Positions 31,010-40,231 of a stretch of 43,868 nucleotides of DNA are shown piece after piece. The stretch is from the NCBI GenBank assembly GCA_038244055.1, contig JBBRTW010000005.1, positions 1 through 43,868 on the forward strand, given 5' to 3'. The notes beneath the pieces were generated by a model, which saw only the letters and a program-made list of their open reading frames with translations, did not search any database and was not told the DNA's origin. Source of the DNA: DASPKW01 sp038244055 (GTDB lineage: Bacteria; Planctomycetota; Phycisphaerae; Tepidisphaerales; Tepidisphaeraceae). The position numbers were made by a program, and so were the translations under genes. Every line of letters begins with the position of its first letter. The stretch's first letter is position 1.

Positions 31010-33127
31010 ATGGCAATTCTTTCCGACGTATTCAGCGTCTGTCTCCTCGTTCTCGGCTTCGGTTTTGTCATCTTCTGGCACGAACTGGGGCATTTCCTGG
31101 CGGCCAAGTGGGTGGGAATCCGCGTCAAGCAATTCGCCGTGGGAATGGGGCACGCGATGTTCTCCTGGCGGAAGGGCATCGGCTTCAAGGTCGGCTCCAC
31201 GACCAAGGAGTACGAGCGGCGGGCCAAGGAACTGCTGGCCAAAGAAACCAAAGATGCCCCCGACAAGGAATACACCGAGTTGGAGCTTTTTCACGCGGGC
31301 GACCGGCTGGGATTGGGGCAGACGGAATACCGCCTGTCGTGGCTGCCGATCGGCGGGTATGTGATGATGCTGGGGCAGGAAGATTCGAATCCGGAGGCGA
31401 CTTCGGATGATCCGCAGTCTTATTCGAAGAAATCGGTGGGGGCGCGGATGCTGGTGATCTCGGCTGGCGTGATCATGAACATCATTCTGGCGGGCGTCTT
31501 GTTCATGTTCCTGTTCATGTATGGGTTCCGAGCGCCGGCGGCGGTGGCGGGCACGGTCCTCCCCGGCTCGCCGGCCCAGATCGCGGGCATCCGCACTGGC
31601 GATTTGCTCCTCACTTTCAACGGCAAGCCCCAGCACGACTTCACAAAGGTTCAACTCAACATCGCCCTGGCCTCTCCCGATGAGCCCCTGAAAATCCGCG
31701 TCCGCCATGCCGATGGCACCGAACAGGATCTTGAGGCCCAGCCGATTCGCCGCGATGGCGCTACTTCACGGGAGTTTCTCGCGCTGGGGGTAGCGCCCGC
31801 GCACGCCCTTGAAGGAGCCCGGCCTTTCGAGTTTGGCAAGGACCCCGAGCATCCCGACCTCACCAATGAAAATCGCCAGATTCGGCCCGGCGATGTCGTG
31901 ACCGCCATCAACGGACAGCCCGTACTCGAACCCGGTAAATCGGTTGACGCCGATGTGAAGAACTGGGTCGCGTTCGACAATGCCCTCCAGGCATCCCATG
32001 GCAAGCCCATCGTTCTGACCGTTCGCCGCAAGGATGGAAAGACCGATACCGTCAACGTCGATTCCGAATTCCTCCCCGGCTTCAACTCCCCACGCTTCGC
32101 CATCGCCGGTTTTGAACTGCGCCCCACCGTGGCCTGCATCATCGCCAAGGACGCGCCGGCATTCGATAAGCTCAAGCCCGGCGATGTCATTCAGGCGATC
32201 GCCGTTCACCGCATCGGCGATGCCACCACCGCTCCCGCCGATGTCAAATCCAATATTCCCCGCACCGAGTTCACGGACCAGGTCAACTCGGCCGGGCAAA
32301 AGGGGCAGACCGTGGATGTCACTGTGCTGCGGGCGGACAAAGTAGTGGTCATCCCCGACCTTCACCCCAATTATTCTCTACCGGAAGATCGCAAAGGCCT
32401 CGGCGCGGCCCTGGGCTACGACGATTCGCATCCCGTGATCGCCGGCGTCCTCGATAACACGCCGGCCGCGGGTATCAAGAACCGAGACGACCTCAAAGGG
32501 GGCGTCATCAAGGCAATCGACGGTAAGGCCATTGAGTCCTGGTACGATGTGCGCGACGCCCTGGCGACCAAGGCCGGCGACCATACGCTCACGCTGGCCC
32601 TTCCCAAGTCCCCCAAGCCCGTCGATCGCACGATATCGCTTCGGCCGCAGGATGTGGATGATCTCAAGGCAATTCGCGTGACTTCGGCGCTCGTACTCGG
32701 CGACCTCCCGATCGTCCGCAAAACCGGCAACCCGCTGGTCGGCCTCTCCTGGGGCGTCGGCGAAACGCGCGATCTCATGCTCCAGTTCTATGTGACGATT
32801 CAGCGAATGATTGGCGGCTCGGTCAGTTCCAAAAACCTCATGGGCCCCGTGGGCATCTTCCACGCCGGCAGCCGATTCGCCTTCAAAGGCAACGACTGGC
32901 TCCTGTGGTTCCTGGCCATGATCAGCGCCAATCTCGCGGTGGTGAATTTCCTGCCGATTCCGGTTGTCGATGGCGGCCATTTCGTCTTCCTCGCGATTGA
33001 GAAAATCCGCGGCAAACCAGTCTCCCCCAAGATCCAGGAATACGCCCTCAAGTTTGGCCTGATCCTAATCCTCGGACTGATCATCTTTGTGACATCCAAT
33101 GACATTGGGCGATTCTTCGGACACTGA
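31010..33127 (+). CDS. rseP: RseP-type site-2 membrane metalloprotease with several PDZ-like segments
   Basis: A 705-residue M50-family intramembrane protease, which cleaves membrane-bound substrates such as anti-sigma factors and signal-peptide remnants. The zinc site HELGH is at residues 24-28 in the first membrane helix; the second metal motif, PIPVVDGGH (Asp654), is in a C-terminal helix. Between them are up to four PDZ-like segments, with PGSPAQIAGIRTGDLLLTF near 184, IRPGDVVTAINGQPV near 288, LKPGDVIQAI near 388 and DLKGGVIKAIDGKAI near 492. The protein is much longer than E. coli RseP (about 450). GC skew changes sharply after the first about 540 bases. The end overlaps the ABC ATPase gene by 29 bases. 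Confidence 0.92.
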   Translation: MAILSDVFSVCLLVLGFGFVIFWHELGHFLAAKWVGIRVKQFAVGMGHAMFSWRKGIGFKVGSTTKEYERRAKELLAKETKDAPDKEYTELELFHAGDRLGLGQTEYRLSWLPIGGYVMMLGQEDSNPEATSDDPQSYSKKSVGARMLVISAGVIMNIILAGVLFMFLFMYGFRAPAAVAGTVLPGSPAQIAGIRTGDLLLTFNGKPQHDFTKVQLNIALASPDEPLKIRVRHADGTEQDLEAQPIRRDGATSREFLALGVAPAHALEGARPFEFGKDPEHPDLTNENRQIRPGDVVTAINGQPVLEPGKSVDADVKNWVAFDNALQASHGKPIVLTVRRKDGKTDTVNVDSEFLPGFNSPRFAIAGFELRPTVACIIAKDAPAFDKLKPGDVIQAIAVHRIGDATTAPADVKSNIPRTEFTDQVNSAGQKGQTVDVTVLRADKVVVIPDLHPNYSLPEDRKGLGAALGYDDSHPVIAGVLDNTPAAGIKNRDDLKGGVIKAIDGKAIESWYDVRDALATKAGDHTLTLALPKSPKPVDRTISLRPQDVDDLKAIRVTSALVLGDLPIVRKTGNPLVGLSWGVGETRDLMLQFYVTIQRMIGGSVSSKNLMGPVGIFHAGSRFAFKGNDWLLWFLAMISANLAVVNFLPIPVVDGGHFVFLAIEKIRGKPVSPKIQEYALKFGLILILGLIIFVTSNDIGRFFGH

Positions 33128-33878
33128 TATCGTCGCACTCGATCGCGTGGAGAAACGCTACGGCGCGGGGGATGGCGCGCTGGTGGCACTGCACGAGATT
33201 TCGCTGCGCATTCCGCGCGGGCGGTGCGTGGCCCTGTTGGGGCCGAGCGGGTCGGGGAAATCGACGCTGCTGAATCTCCTGGGCGCGGTGGATCGGCCGA
33301 CCTCGGGGGCGATTCGCATTGGCGGGACGGACCTGGCGAATCTGGCGGATAAGGAACTGGCGCTGTTTCGCCGGCGGCATCTGGGGTATGTATTTCAATC
33401 GTTTCACCTGGTGCCGAGCCTGGATGTGTTCGACAACGTGGCGGTGCCCTGGGTGCTGGATCGCGCACTGACGCGCGAGCGGCGCAGCGAGGTATTGGCG
33501 CTGCTCACGCGCCTTGGGATCGATGACAAGGCCCGGCGATATCCCGATGAACTTTCGGGCGGGCAGCAGCAGCGGGTGGCGCTGGCGCGGGCGCTGATTC
33601 ATCGGCCGAGATTGGTGCTGGCGGATGAACCCACCGGCAATCTCGATGCGGCCACGGGCCGGATCACGCTCGATCTGCTGGTAGAGTTGCAGCGGGAGTT
33701 TGGCGTGACTGTGGTGATGGCAACCCACTCCGATGAGGCGGCGGCGCGGTGCGATGATCGGATTTTTTTAGTGGATGGGAAAGTAGTGCGAGTTGACGGC
33801 GCCGTGCGCGTGGGCGAAGGCGCATCAACCGCGCCTCAAGGCTCGGATAGGCATGTCGTTTCGGAGGCCGGCCGGTGA
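33099..33878 (+). CDS. ABC transporter ATPase, LolD/MacB-N type
   Basis: A 259-residue ATPase with all expected motifs: Walker A GPSGSGKST (48-56), Q-loop VFQSFHLVPSL, signature LSGGQQQRVALARAL, Walker B LVLADEPTGNLD and H-loop MATHSDEA. The DEPTGNLD form is typical of the LolD/MacB/FtsE group whose partners are FtsX-type permeases, which is exactly the next gene. The first ATG lies inside the end of rseP (29-base overlap), suggesting translational coupling. A 30-residue tail after the core is variable. It powers the membrane partner in lipoprotein or lipid handling at the envelope; export of a small molecule is less likely. Confidence 0.93.
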   Translation: MTLGDSSDTDIVALDRVEKRYGAGDGALVALHEISLRIPRGRCVALLGPSGSGKSTLLNLLGAVDRPTSGAIRIGGTDLANLADKELALFRRRHLGYVFQSFHLVPSLDVFDNVAVPWVLDRALTRERRSEVLALLTRLGIDDKARRYPDELSGGQQQRVALARALIHRPRLVLADEPTGNLDAATGRITLDLLVELQREFGVTVVMATHSDEAAARCDDRIFLVDGKVVRVDGAVRVGEGASTAPQGSDRHVVSEAGR

Positions 33879-36493
33879 TCGCCACGCTGCGATTTTTTGT
33901 GCGGCTGTCGGCGGGGCATCTGCGCAAGCACAGGCTGGAGGCGCTGCTCTGTTTGATCGGCGTGGCGGTTGGGGTCGCGGTGGTGGTGGCGATCGACTCG
34001 GCCGTCGCGGCCTGCGTATCGAGCTTCCGAGGGGCGGTCGATTCATTGGCCGAGCGCTCGACGCATAGCATTTTCGCGGAATTTGGCGGGATCGGCGATG
34101 AGCAGTTCATCCAGCTCGCCAATTCCCGGCCCCCCTGCCCGATCGCGCCGGTGATCGAGCGGAGTGTGCTGGTGGAGCGCATCGTTGATTCATCTGTGCC
34201 AACCAAAGCGCCGAAGATCGGCGCGGTCGATCCCAGCGCCGCGCCGGTTGCCGGGCAGCCCCTCGTGGGGCGTCTGATTGGCGTGGATATTTTTTCAGAG
34301 CGGCAACTTCGCTCGTTCACGAACATGCGCGGAACGCTCGGGGATGATGCGTTTCGCGAGTTCATGACCCAGCCGGACCGGGTCGTGCTTGTGGATGAAC
34401 TGGCGGGGCGATTGGGCGTGTCGGCCGGGCAGAGTGTGCGCCTGTCGATCGGTAACAGGCGGCGCGAGGTTCGGGTGGTGGCGATCATCGCGCCGGAGGG
34501 TGTGGCCCGCTCGCAATTGAGCGACATCCTCATCGCCGATCTAGCGACGGCGCAGGAACTGGCCGATTCGCTGGGGAAAATCGACCGGATCGATGTGCGC
34601 CTGGAGACGCCCGAGCAGGAATCGGCGCTGATTGCGATCATGCCGAAAGGACTGGTTCTAAGATCGACCCAGCAGCAATCGATGTCGATGACGGAACTGA
34701 TCGCCTCCTACAAACTGAACCTCAATTCCCTCTCGCTGATGGCGGCGTTCGTGGCGGTGTTCATCGTCTATAATGCCATGCTCGTTTCAGTTCGCCAGCG
34801 CGCGCCGACACTGGGGATTCTGCGGTGTCTGGGCGCTTCCCGCGGGCAGATTGTCGCGCTCTATCTGCTGGAGGCGGGGATTGTGGCGGCCATCGGCGGG
34901 CTATTGGGCGTGCTGGGCGGGTGGGCGCTGGCGCGGGGGCTGGTGGGGTCGATCGCCAGCACGATCAACGATCTTTATACTGCGGTTCGCCCCAGCCCGG
35001 TGGCGCTGGATGGAGCGATGTTCGCCAAAGGCCTGCTCGTCGCCTGCGCGAGCTGCCTGGCGGGGGCGCTGGTGCCACTGATTCAGGCCTCGCGGACGCC
35101 GCCGATCAATGCCATGCGCCAGAGCGCGGTGGCAGGTCGCTCCTCGCGCGCGGCCGGTAGACTCTTTATCGCGGGGATGGTCCTGCTGGCGCTGTCGCTG
35201 GCGGTCTATGCGCTGCCGGGTGAATCGCCCATGGCCGGTTTCGCGATGGCGCTGCTGATGGGGCTCGGCTTCGCCGCGCTCTGCCCGCTCCTGACGCGCT
35301 GGATCTGCCTGGGCGTCATCCGCATCGTCCGCCCGAGACAGAATCTGCCCATGCAGATGGCGGCCGCCGGCGTGGCGAGATCGCTGGGGATCACCGGCGT
35401 GGCGGTAGCGGCCATGATGCTGGCGACCGCCATGACCATCAGCATCCGCACGATGGTCAGTTCCTTTCGCGGCGCGCTGGATCACTGGCTGGACCGGCGC
35501 TTCTCGGCCGATGTGCTGATCGGCCCGGAACTGCTGGTGAATCATAAGGTCGAATCGACGATCGACCCGGCCGTCGAGCGCTGGATCAGCCGCCAGCCGG
35601 AGTTGCGCAGCATGGTGCATTTCAGGGCGATCTATTCGGATGTCGGCGGCAAGCCGACACTGATTTCGGGGACGGAAATCGATCCGGTTCTCCAAGGCGG
35701 TTCCTGGCCAATCAAATCGCGCATCGATCCATCCATTCCGTTCGACCCGGCCAATGACGTGCTGATCAGCGAGCCTCTCGCGGGGCGACTTCATCTGAAA
35801 TCCGGCGACACGATCGATGTGCAAACACCCACCGGCCCGCGGCGCTTCAATATCCATGGCGTGTTCTACGATTTTGGCAACGAGCGCGGGCACCTGATCC
35901 TGGAGCGGCAGACTTTCGCGCGGGCGTGGAAGGATGACCAGCTCACCTCGCTGCATGTGAAGATTCAGCCGGGCCTCGACCCACAGACGGTGGCCGCGCG
36001 GTGGTCGCAGGAACTGCGGAAAGATTATCCGGTAGTGGCCAACAGTTACCTCCAGGTGAAGACGGAAATCCTGGCCATCTTCGACCGCACCTTCGCGGTG
36101 ACGCACGTTCTGGCGTGGCTGGCGGCGGCGGTGGCGTTCTGTGGATTGGCGGGCTCGCTGCTGGCGCTGGCGATGGCCCGGCAGCGCGATTACAGCGTCC
36201 TGGCGGCCGTCGGCATGTCCGGGCGGCAGACGGCGGTCTGGGTCATCAGCCAGGGAGCCCTGATCGCGTGGACCTCGGCCGCCATCGCCTGCATCGCGGG
36301 AACGGCGCTGGCGTATGTGATGTCGTATGTGATTCAATATCGCTCGTTCGGCTGGAGCATTCCGACATCGCCGTACCCGCGCTACTGGGTGGAGTCGTTC
36401 ATCATCTCCAGCGCCGCGGCGGTGGTGGCGGGGATTTATCCGATCTACCGGCTGGTGCGCACGCCGCCGGCGGTAAATCTGAGGCAGGAGTGA
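33875..36493 (+). CDS. Double-FtsX ABC transporter permease
   Basis: An 872-residue permease that starts with GTG at 33875, overlapping the ATPase stop by four bases; GGAGG is seven bases upstream. It has about ten hydrophobic helices: one near residues 24-46, three between about 290 and 415, three between about 430 and 520, and three at the C-terminus (about 745-860). This is the two-FtsX-domain layout of YbbP-type and AttFG-like transporters, with two large extracytoplasmic domains. Proteins of this layout followed by an AttH lipocalin recur in bacteria, as here. Likely role: moving a lipid-linked or lipoprotein cargo with the ATPase. Confidence 0.88.
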   Translation: MIATLRFFVRLSAGHLRKHRLEALLCLIGVAVGVAVVVAIDSAVAACVSSFRGAVDSLAERSTHSIFAEFGGIGDEQFIQLANSRPPCPIAPVIERSVLVERIVDSSVPTKAPKIGAVDPSAAPVAGQPLVGRLIGVDIFSERQLRSFTNMRGTLGDDAFREFMTQPDRVVLVDELAGRLGVSAGQSVRLSIGNRRREVRVVAIIAPEGVARSQLSDILIADLATAQELADSLGKIDRIDVRLETPEQESALIAIMPKGLVLRSTQQQSMSMTELIASYKLNLNSLSLMAAFVAVFIVYNAMLVSVRQRAPTLGILRCLGASRGQIVALYLLEAGIVAAIGGLLGVLGGWALARGLVGSIASTINDLYTAVRPSPVALDGAMFAKGLLVACASCLAGALVPLIQASRTPPINAMRQSAVAGRSSRAAGRLFIAGMVLLALSLAVYALPGESPMAGFAMALLMGLGFAALCPLLTRWICLGVIRIVRPRQNLPMQMAAAGVARSLGITGVAVAAMMLATAMTISIRTMVSSFRGALDHWLDRRFSADVLIGPELLVNHKVESTIDPAVERWISRQPELRSMVHFRAIYSDVGGKPTLISGTEIDPVLQGGSWPIKSRIDPSIPFDPANDVLISEPLAGRLHLKSGDTIDVQTPTGPRRFNIHGVFYDFGNERGHLILERQTFARAWKDDQLTSLHVKIQPGLDPQTVAARWSQELRKDYPVVANSYLQVKTEILAIFDRTFAVTHVLAWLAAAVAFCGLAGSLLALAMARQRDYSVLAAVGMSGRQTAVWVISQGALIAWTSAAIACIAGTALAYVMSYVIQYRSFGWSIPTSPYPRYWVESFIISSAAAVVAGIYPIYRLVRTPPAVNLRQE

Positions 36494-36495
36494 TC

Positions 36496-37590
36496 ATGCG
36501 AATGAATCAAATCGCCCTAATCACATTGGTTCTTGTGAACGCTGCCGCCGGCGAGCCTGCGAGTCGCCCTGCCGGTGAGTTCCTTCAGGCGCTGGGCCCG
36601 CGCGAGTGGTCGTTTCCGCGCGATCATGCGCGTCACGATGGATTCAAGACCGAGTGGTGGTACTTCACCGGCAATCTGCGCGACTCGGCCGGTCGGCGAT
36701 TCGGCTATCAATTGACTTTCTTCCGCACCGCCTTCACCGCGTCGCCCGCGACGCGCCCCAGCCCGTGGGCGGCAACGGACCTCTATTTCGCCCACGCCGC
36801 GATCACCGATGTCGAAGGGAAGGCTTTCGTCTACGCCGACCGCATCGCGCGCGGGCGGGCGGGATATGCGCTGGCATCGGACAACGATCTCGATGTCATG
36901 CTGCGCGATTGGACTCTCAAACGGCAGGCCGATGATTCTGTAAAACTCTCGGCCGCGGACGACAAGCTTTCGATCGATCTCACCTGCCGGCCGGGGCGCG
37001 GTCCGATCCTGCAAGGCCCGGGCGGGCGCAATCCCAAGGGACGCGAACCGGCCGAGGCATCGTATTATTACTCCATGACGCGCTTGCCGACCTCGGGCAC
37101 ACTGACCGTCAACGGAAGGCGTTTTACGGTCGACGGGTTGTCGTGGATGGATCACGAGTTTTCCAGCAATCAGATATCGAGCAATCAGGTTGGATGGGAC
37201 TGGATCGCACTGCATCTGGCGGATGGACGCGACTTGATGCTGTACCGAATGCGCAACAAAGCCGGATCGGCGGATTTTCTATCGGGAACACTTATCAGCG
37301 CTGATGGGAAGCCGCGCTACCTGTCGGCCGCCGATAAATCACTGACGCCCTCCGGCCAGTGGAAAAGCCCGGCCAGCGGAGGCATCTATCCGACATCATG
37401 GAAGATTAAGATCGACGGCATCCCGGAAATGACACTGCGCCCGCTGCTGGCCGATCAGGAGTTGCAAACCCCACATTCGACGGATGTGACCTATTACGAG
37501 GGCGCGGTGGAGGCTTTGGATCCGTCGGGCAAGCCCGCAGGGGAAGGCTATCTGGAGATGACGGGCTACGCCAAACCGTTGTCGCGATGA
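36496..37590 (+). CDS. AttH/CrtC-like lipocalin-family protein, secreted
   Basis: A 364-residue protein with a short signal peptide (MRMNQIALITLVLVNAAAG). The family hallmark FKTEWWYFTGNLRD is at about residues 50-63, and WMDHEFSSNQ at about 217-226 is the second conserved block of AttH/CrtC-type proteins (carotenoid 1,2-hydratase relatives with tandem lipocalin folds). AGGAG five bases before the ATG at 36496 sets the start. It follows the permease by two bases. Carotenoid hydration is not implied, since no carotenoid gene is nearby; the AttH group accompanies FtsX-type ABC transporters and may bind their hydrophobic cargo. Confidence 0.87.
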   Translation: MRMNQIALITLVLVNAAAGEPASRPAGEFLQALGPREWSFPRDHARHDGFKTEWWYFTGNLRDSAGRRFGYQLTFFRTAFTASPATRPSPWAATDLYFAHAAITDVEGKAFVYADRIARGRAGYALASDNDLDVMLRDWTLKRQADDSVKLSAADDKLSIDLTCRPGRGPILQGPGGRNPKGREPAEASYYYSMTRLPTSGTLTVNGRRFTVDGLSWMDHEFSSNQISSNQVGWDWIALHLADGRDLMLYRMRNKAGSADFLSGTLISADGKPRYLSAADKSLTPSGQWKSPASGGIYPTSWKIKIDGIPEMTLRPLLADQELQTPHSTDVTYYEGAVEALDPSGKPAGEGYLEMTGYAKPLSR

Positions 37591-37783
37591 AAAGTTTGGG
37601 GTGCAGGATTTACGGATGAGGCTGGCTGGGTGAGACCATTCCGTGGATTAAATATTGCCCATCTTTCCCAGTTATTACTACCGGATTCAAAATCTCATGT
37701 GTAAAATTTGGGTTGTTACGCTCGGTAGCCTCGGTGCGGCCTGTTTTTGAGCGGTCTTCAGGCGTCTTGTGCGCGAGGTAAAT

Positions 37784-38584
37784 ATGCGCCGATTTCGGAC
37801 CCGTTCGATCGGATTCACCTTGGTCGAGCTCCTGGTGGTAATTGGAATTATCGCCCTGCTCATCGGGGTTCTGCTCCCGTCGCTCGCCAAGGCCCGACGG
37901 CAAGCCAATGCCGTTTCCTGCGCCAGCAATCTCCGCCAGATGGGCCAGGGGCTGGCGATCTATGTGGCGGAATTCAAATATTATCCCGGCAGCCAGGCGG
38001 TGGGCGATGGCAACCCGTATGCGATCTGGCCGACGCGCCTGCGTAAGGCGCTTGGGCTCGGCGCTAATTCGGGGACCGGCATTTTCTTCTGCCCCTCGCG
38101 CGATGCATCCTATCAATGGAAGTCTAAGTTCGGCGCGGGAACCGGATATGCCCTCGAGCGGCATTGCGGCTTTGGGTATGAGGTAGGGGAGATTCTGCTG
38201 AATGTCAGCACGACGCTATTCAGCTACGGGTACAACGATTGGGGGGTGGGAACGCAGCCGGCCGCGGATCGGACTCAGAAAGGGCTCGGCGGCGATGTTT
38301 TCATCAGCATCACCCCGACGCGTGAGCTCAAGGCCAGCCGGGTCCGCAAGGCAGCCGAGATGATCGCCATCGGCGACAACACCGGCACTGGGTCGTGGCA
38401 TTTCAGCATCGATCCGCAATCCCCAAAGGAATATCCGGGAAGCATTCACGACGGCGGGGCGAATATTCTCTTTTGCGATGGCCATGTCCACTGGTATGCG
38501 CAAAGGGAAATTATTGAGGTCAAAGAAGCCGGCAAAGAGGCGGTCAACCGGATGTGGAACAACGATAATGAAGTGGTTCGGTGA
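37784..38584 (+). CDS. Prepilin-like protein with H-x9-DG C-terminal motif
   Basis: A 266-residue type II pseudopilin-like protein. The prepilin peptidase site G|FTLVELLVV follows a short basic leader (MRRFRTRSIG), and the hydrophobic helix continues to about residue 35. The C-terminal HDGGANILFCDGH is the H-x9-DG motif typical of the very large planctomycete family of such proteins. GAGGT lies just before the ATG; an in-frame GTG at 37769 is a weaker start. These proteins probably assemble with or decorate pilus-like secretion fibres; the specific role is unknown. It stands alone, followed by the tRNA. Confidence 0.88.
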   Translation: MRRFRTRSIGFTLVELLVVIGIIALLIGVLLPSLAKARRQANAVSCASNLRQMGQGLAIYVAEFKYYPGSQAVGDGNPYAIWPTRLRKALGLGANSGTGIFFCPSRDASYQWKSKFGAGTGYALERHCGFGYEVGEILLNVSTTLFSYGYNDWGVGTQPAADRTQKGLGGDVFISITPTRELKASRVRKAAEMIAIGDNTGTGSWHFSIDPQSPKEYPGSIHDGGANILFCDGHVHWYAQREIIEVKEAGKEAVNRMWNNDNEVVR

Positions 38585-38719
38585 GAAGGGGCGAATGGTC
38601 GGGGTATCGAACGTTGCGCGATCGCCGGCGCGCGTCATTCAACTGCATCCGGCATCCGAAAAGCGTGCAGCATTGAAAACGCGAGGATTCAAGATGTTGC
38701 AAACCGCCCGAACTCACAC

Positions 38720-38748
38720 TTGACGCCGGCCCCGCTCGCCCGCAAAAT
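38720..38748 (+). promoter_or_regulatory. Candidate promoter of tRNA-Leu
   Basis: TTGACG (38720-38725), a 17-base spacer, then CAAAAT (38743-38748); the expected start is about 38755, three bases before the mature tRNA. Confidence 0.45.
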
Positions 38749-38757
38749 CAGCTTTGC

Positions 38758-38841
38758 GGCCTCGTGGCGGAATTGGCAGACGCAATGGACTCAAAATCCA
38801 TCGCCCGTAAGGGCATATCGGTTCGACTCCGATCGAGGCCA
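38758..38841 (+). tRNA. tRNA-Leu (anticodon CAA)
   Basis: An 84-base cloverleaf. Acceptor GGCCTCG pairs with CGAGGCC plus discriminator A; D-arm region GCGGAATTGGCAGACGC; anticodon stem ATGGA/TCCAT with loop CTCAAAA gives anticodon CAA; long variable arm with stem GCCC/GGGC, as expected for class II tRNA-Leu; T-arm ATCGG-TTCGACT-CCGAT. CCA is not encoded. It reads UUG codons. Confidence 0.97.
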
Positions 38842-39009
38842 TTTACATATCTTATTGTATCGATGAATTCGGCGGGAGTCTGCCGGGCGATTGAATTGTG
38901 GGTCTGCGGGTTCGTTTCCTAATTCCATTCGCTCCCTTGCGATTCCGGGCCATCTTCCGGATGATTAAGGTTGCGTTCGGTTCGGCGGGATTTCAAAACA
39001 CAATTACCG

Positions 39010-40200
39010 ATGCCCCTGACTCATTACCTGCAACTGGCCCTGACCGATGGCGTCGGCCCGATCCTTATTGGGCGATTGATCGAAGCTCAGGGATCGGCCG
39101 ACAAGGTATGCCGCATGTCACTGGCCGAACTGCGCGAAATTGAAGGGATCGGGCGCACCAAGGCGGAGAAGATCCACGCATCGCTGCGCCAGGCCGAGAA
39201 AGCCGCGCCGGCGGAACTCGCGCGAGTCGAGGCGATGGGGTTTCGCATCATCTGCCCGGAAGATGCGGTGTTTCCGACACTGCTGAAATCCATTCCCGAT
39301 CCGCCGGTGATCCTCTATGTCCGCGGCGAGCTTCAAGCGCGCGATTTAAATTCCCTGGCGGTCGTCGGAAGCCGCAAGTGCTCGTTCTACGGTCGCGAGC
39401 AGGCCGAGCGATTTGCGGCGCTTTTGGCGGGGGCGGGATTCACCGTGGTATCAGGAGGGGCTCGTGGAGTCGATTCATCGGCCCATCGCGGGGCAATGCA
39501 GCATCCCGAGGGGCGCACGATCGCGGTGCTGGGGTGCGGGCTGGATGTGGTCTATCCGCCGGAGAACACGGGGCTTTTTGATCAGATCGCGGCCGGGCGA
39601 GGGGCGATCATTACGGAGTATCCGCTGGGGACTCCGCCGCTGGCCGACAATTTTCCGCGACGGAATCGGATCATTTCCGGCATGTCGCGCGGAGTGCTGG
39701 TGGTCGAGGCGGATGAACGATCGGGCGCGCTGACGACCGCGCGCCTGGCGGTGGAGGATCATAATCGGCCGGTTTTCGCGGTTCCCGGGCGCGTGGATAA
39801 CGTGCTCTCGGCCGGCCCGCATAAGCTGCTGCGCGAAGGCGCGGTGCTGGCGGCCAGTCTCGAACATATTCTCGATGGCTTGGACCCCCTGCCGTGCGGC
39901 GCGGTCGAGCCGAGCCTGTTTCCCGAGCAACTCGAATTGCCTCTGGCCGGGTCGGTGCCCGTTCAAACGCATCGTACCGAGCCAACTTCCTCCGCCCATC
40001 TTCCCAGCCTCCTCAGCGATCGGCAGCAGAAGATTCTCTCGTGCATGGGCACCGAGCCGGCCAATCTGGACGTTCTCATGGATCGCACCACGCTGCCCGC
40101 CCATGAGATTCTCCAGGAGATGACCATGTTGAGTCTCAAGGGCCAGGTGCAGCGCGTGGATGGGCAGACTTTCGTCCGCCGAAGCTTCATTAAGCCTTAA
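39010..40200 (+). CDS. dprA: DNA-processing protein DprA
   Basis: A 396-residue protein that binds incoming single-stranded DNA and loads RecA during natural transformation. Seen: an N-terminal helix-hairpin-helix-like part (LREIEGIGRTKAEKI near 45-59), the Rossmann core with VVGSRKCSFYG, VVSGGARGVDSSAHRGAM, CGLDVVYPPEN and DNFPRRNRIISGMSRGVLVV, and a C-terminal winged-helix segment (about 330-396). I start at MPLTHYLQLA; the TTG-initiated frame from 38971 adds residues without support. It is common in bacteria and does not prove competence. It precedes ppx by 31 bases. Confidence 0.95.
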   Translation: MPLTHYLQLALTDGVGPILIGRLIEAQGSADKVCRMSLAELREIEGIGRTKAEKIHASLRQAEKAAPAELARVEAMGFRIICPEDAVFPTLLKSIPDPPVILYVRGELQARDLNSLAVVGSRKCSFYGREQAERFAALLAGAGFTVVSGGARGVDSSAHRGAMQHPEGRTIAVLGCGLDVVYPPENTGLFDQIAAGRGAIITEYPLGTPPLADNFPRRNRIISGMSRGVLVVEADERSGALTTARLAVEDHNRPVFAVPGRVDNVLSAGPHKLLREGAVLAASLEHILDGLDPLPCGAVEPSLFPEQLELPLAGSVPVQTHRTEPTSSAHLPSLLSDRQQKILSCMGTEPANLDVLMDRTTLPAHEILQEMTMLSLKGQVQRVDGQTFVRRSFIKP

Positions 40201-40231
40201 CACGCCGCCTTTAGTTAATTATGGTTGATCC

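Noticed and set aside
34901..36337. A 478-residue minus-strand frame opposite the FtsX permease
   Set aside because: Composition (R, H, Q, D) is that of an antisense shadow and the plus-strand frame has proper membrane helices.
36001..36495. Upstream extension of the AttH-like protein
   Set aside because: The first 165 residues overlap the permease gene and are glycine/alanine/arginine-rich shadow; AGGAG, the signal peptide and the family start agree on 36496.
36496..37590. Carotenoid biosynthesis role for the CrtC-like protein
   Set aside because: No carotenoid gene is in the window, and the ABC transporter context fits the AttH group better.
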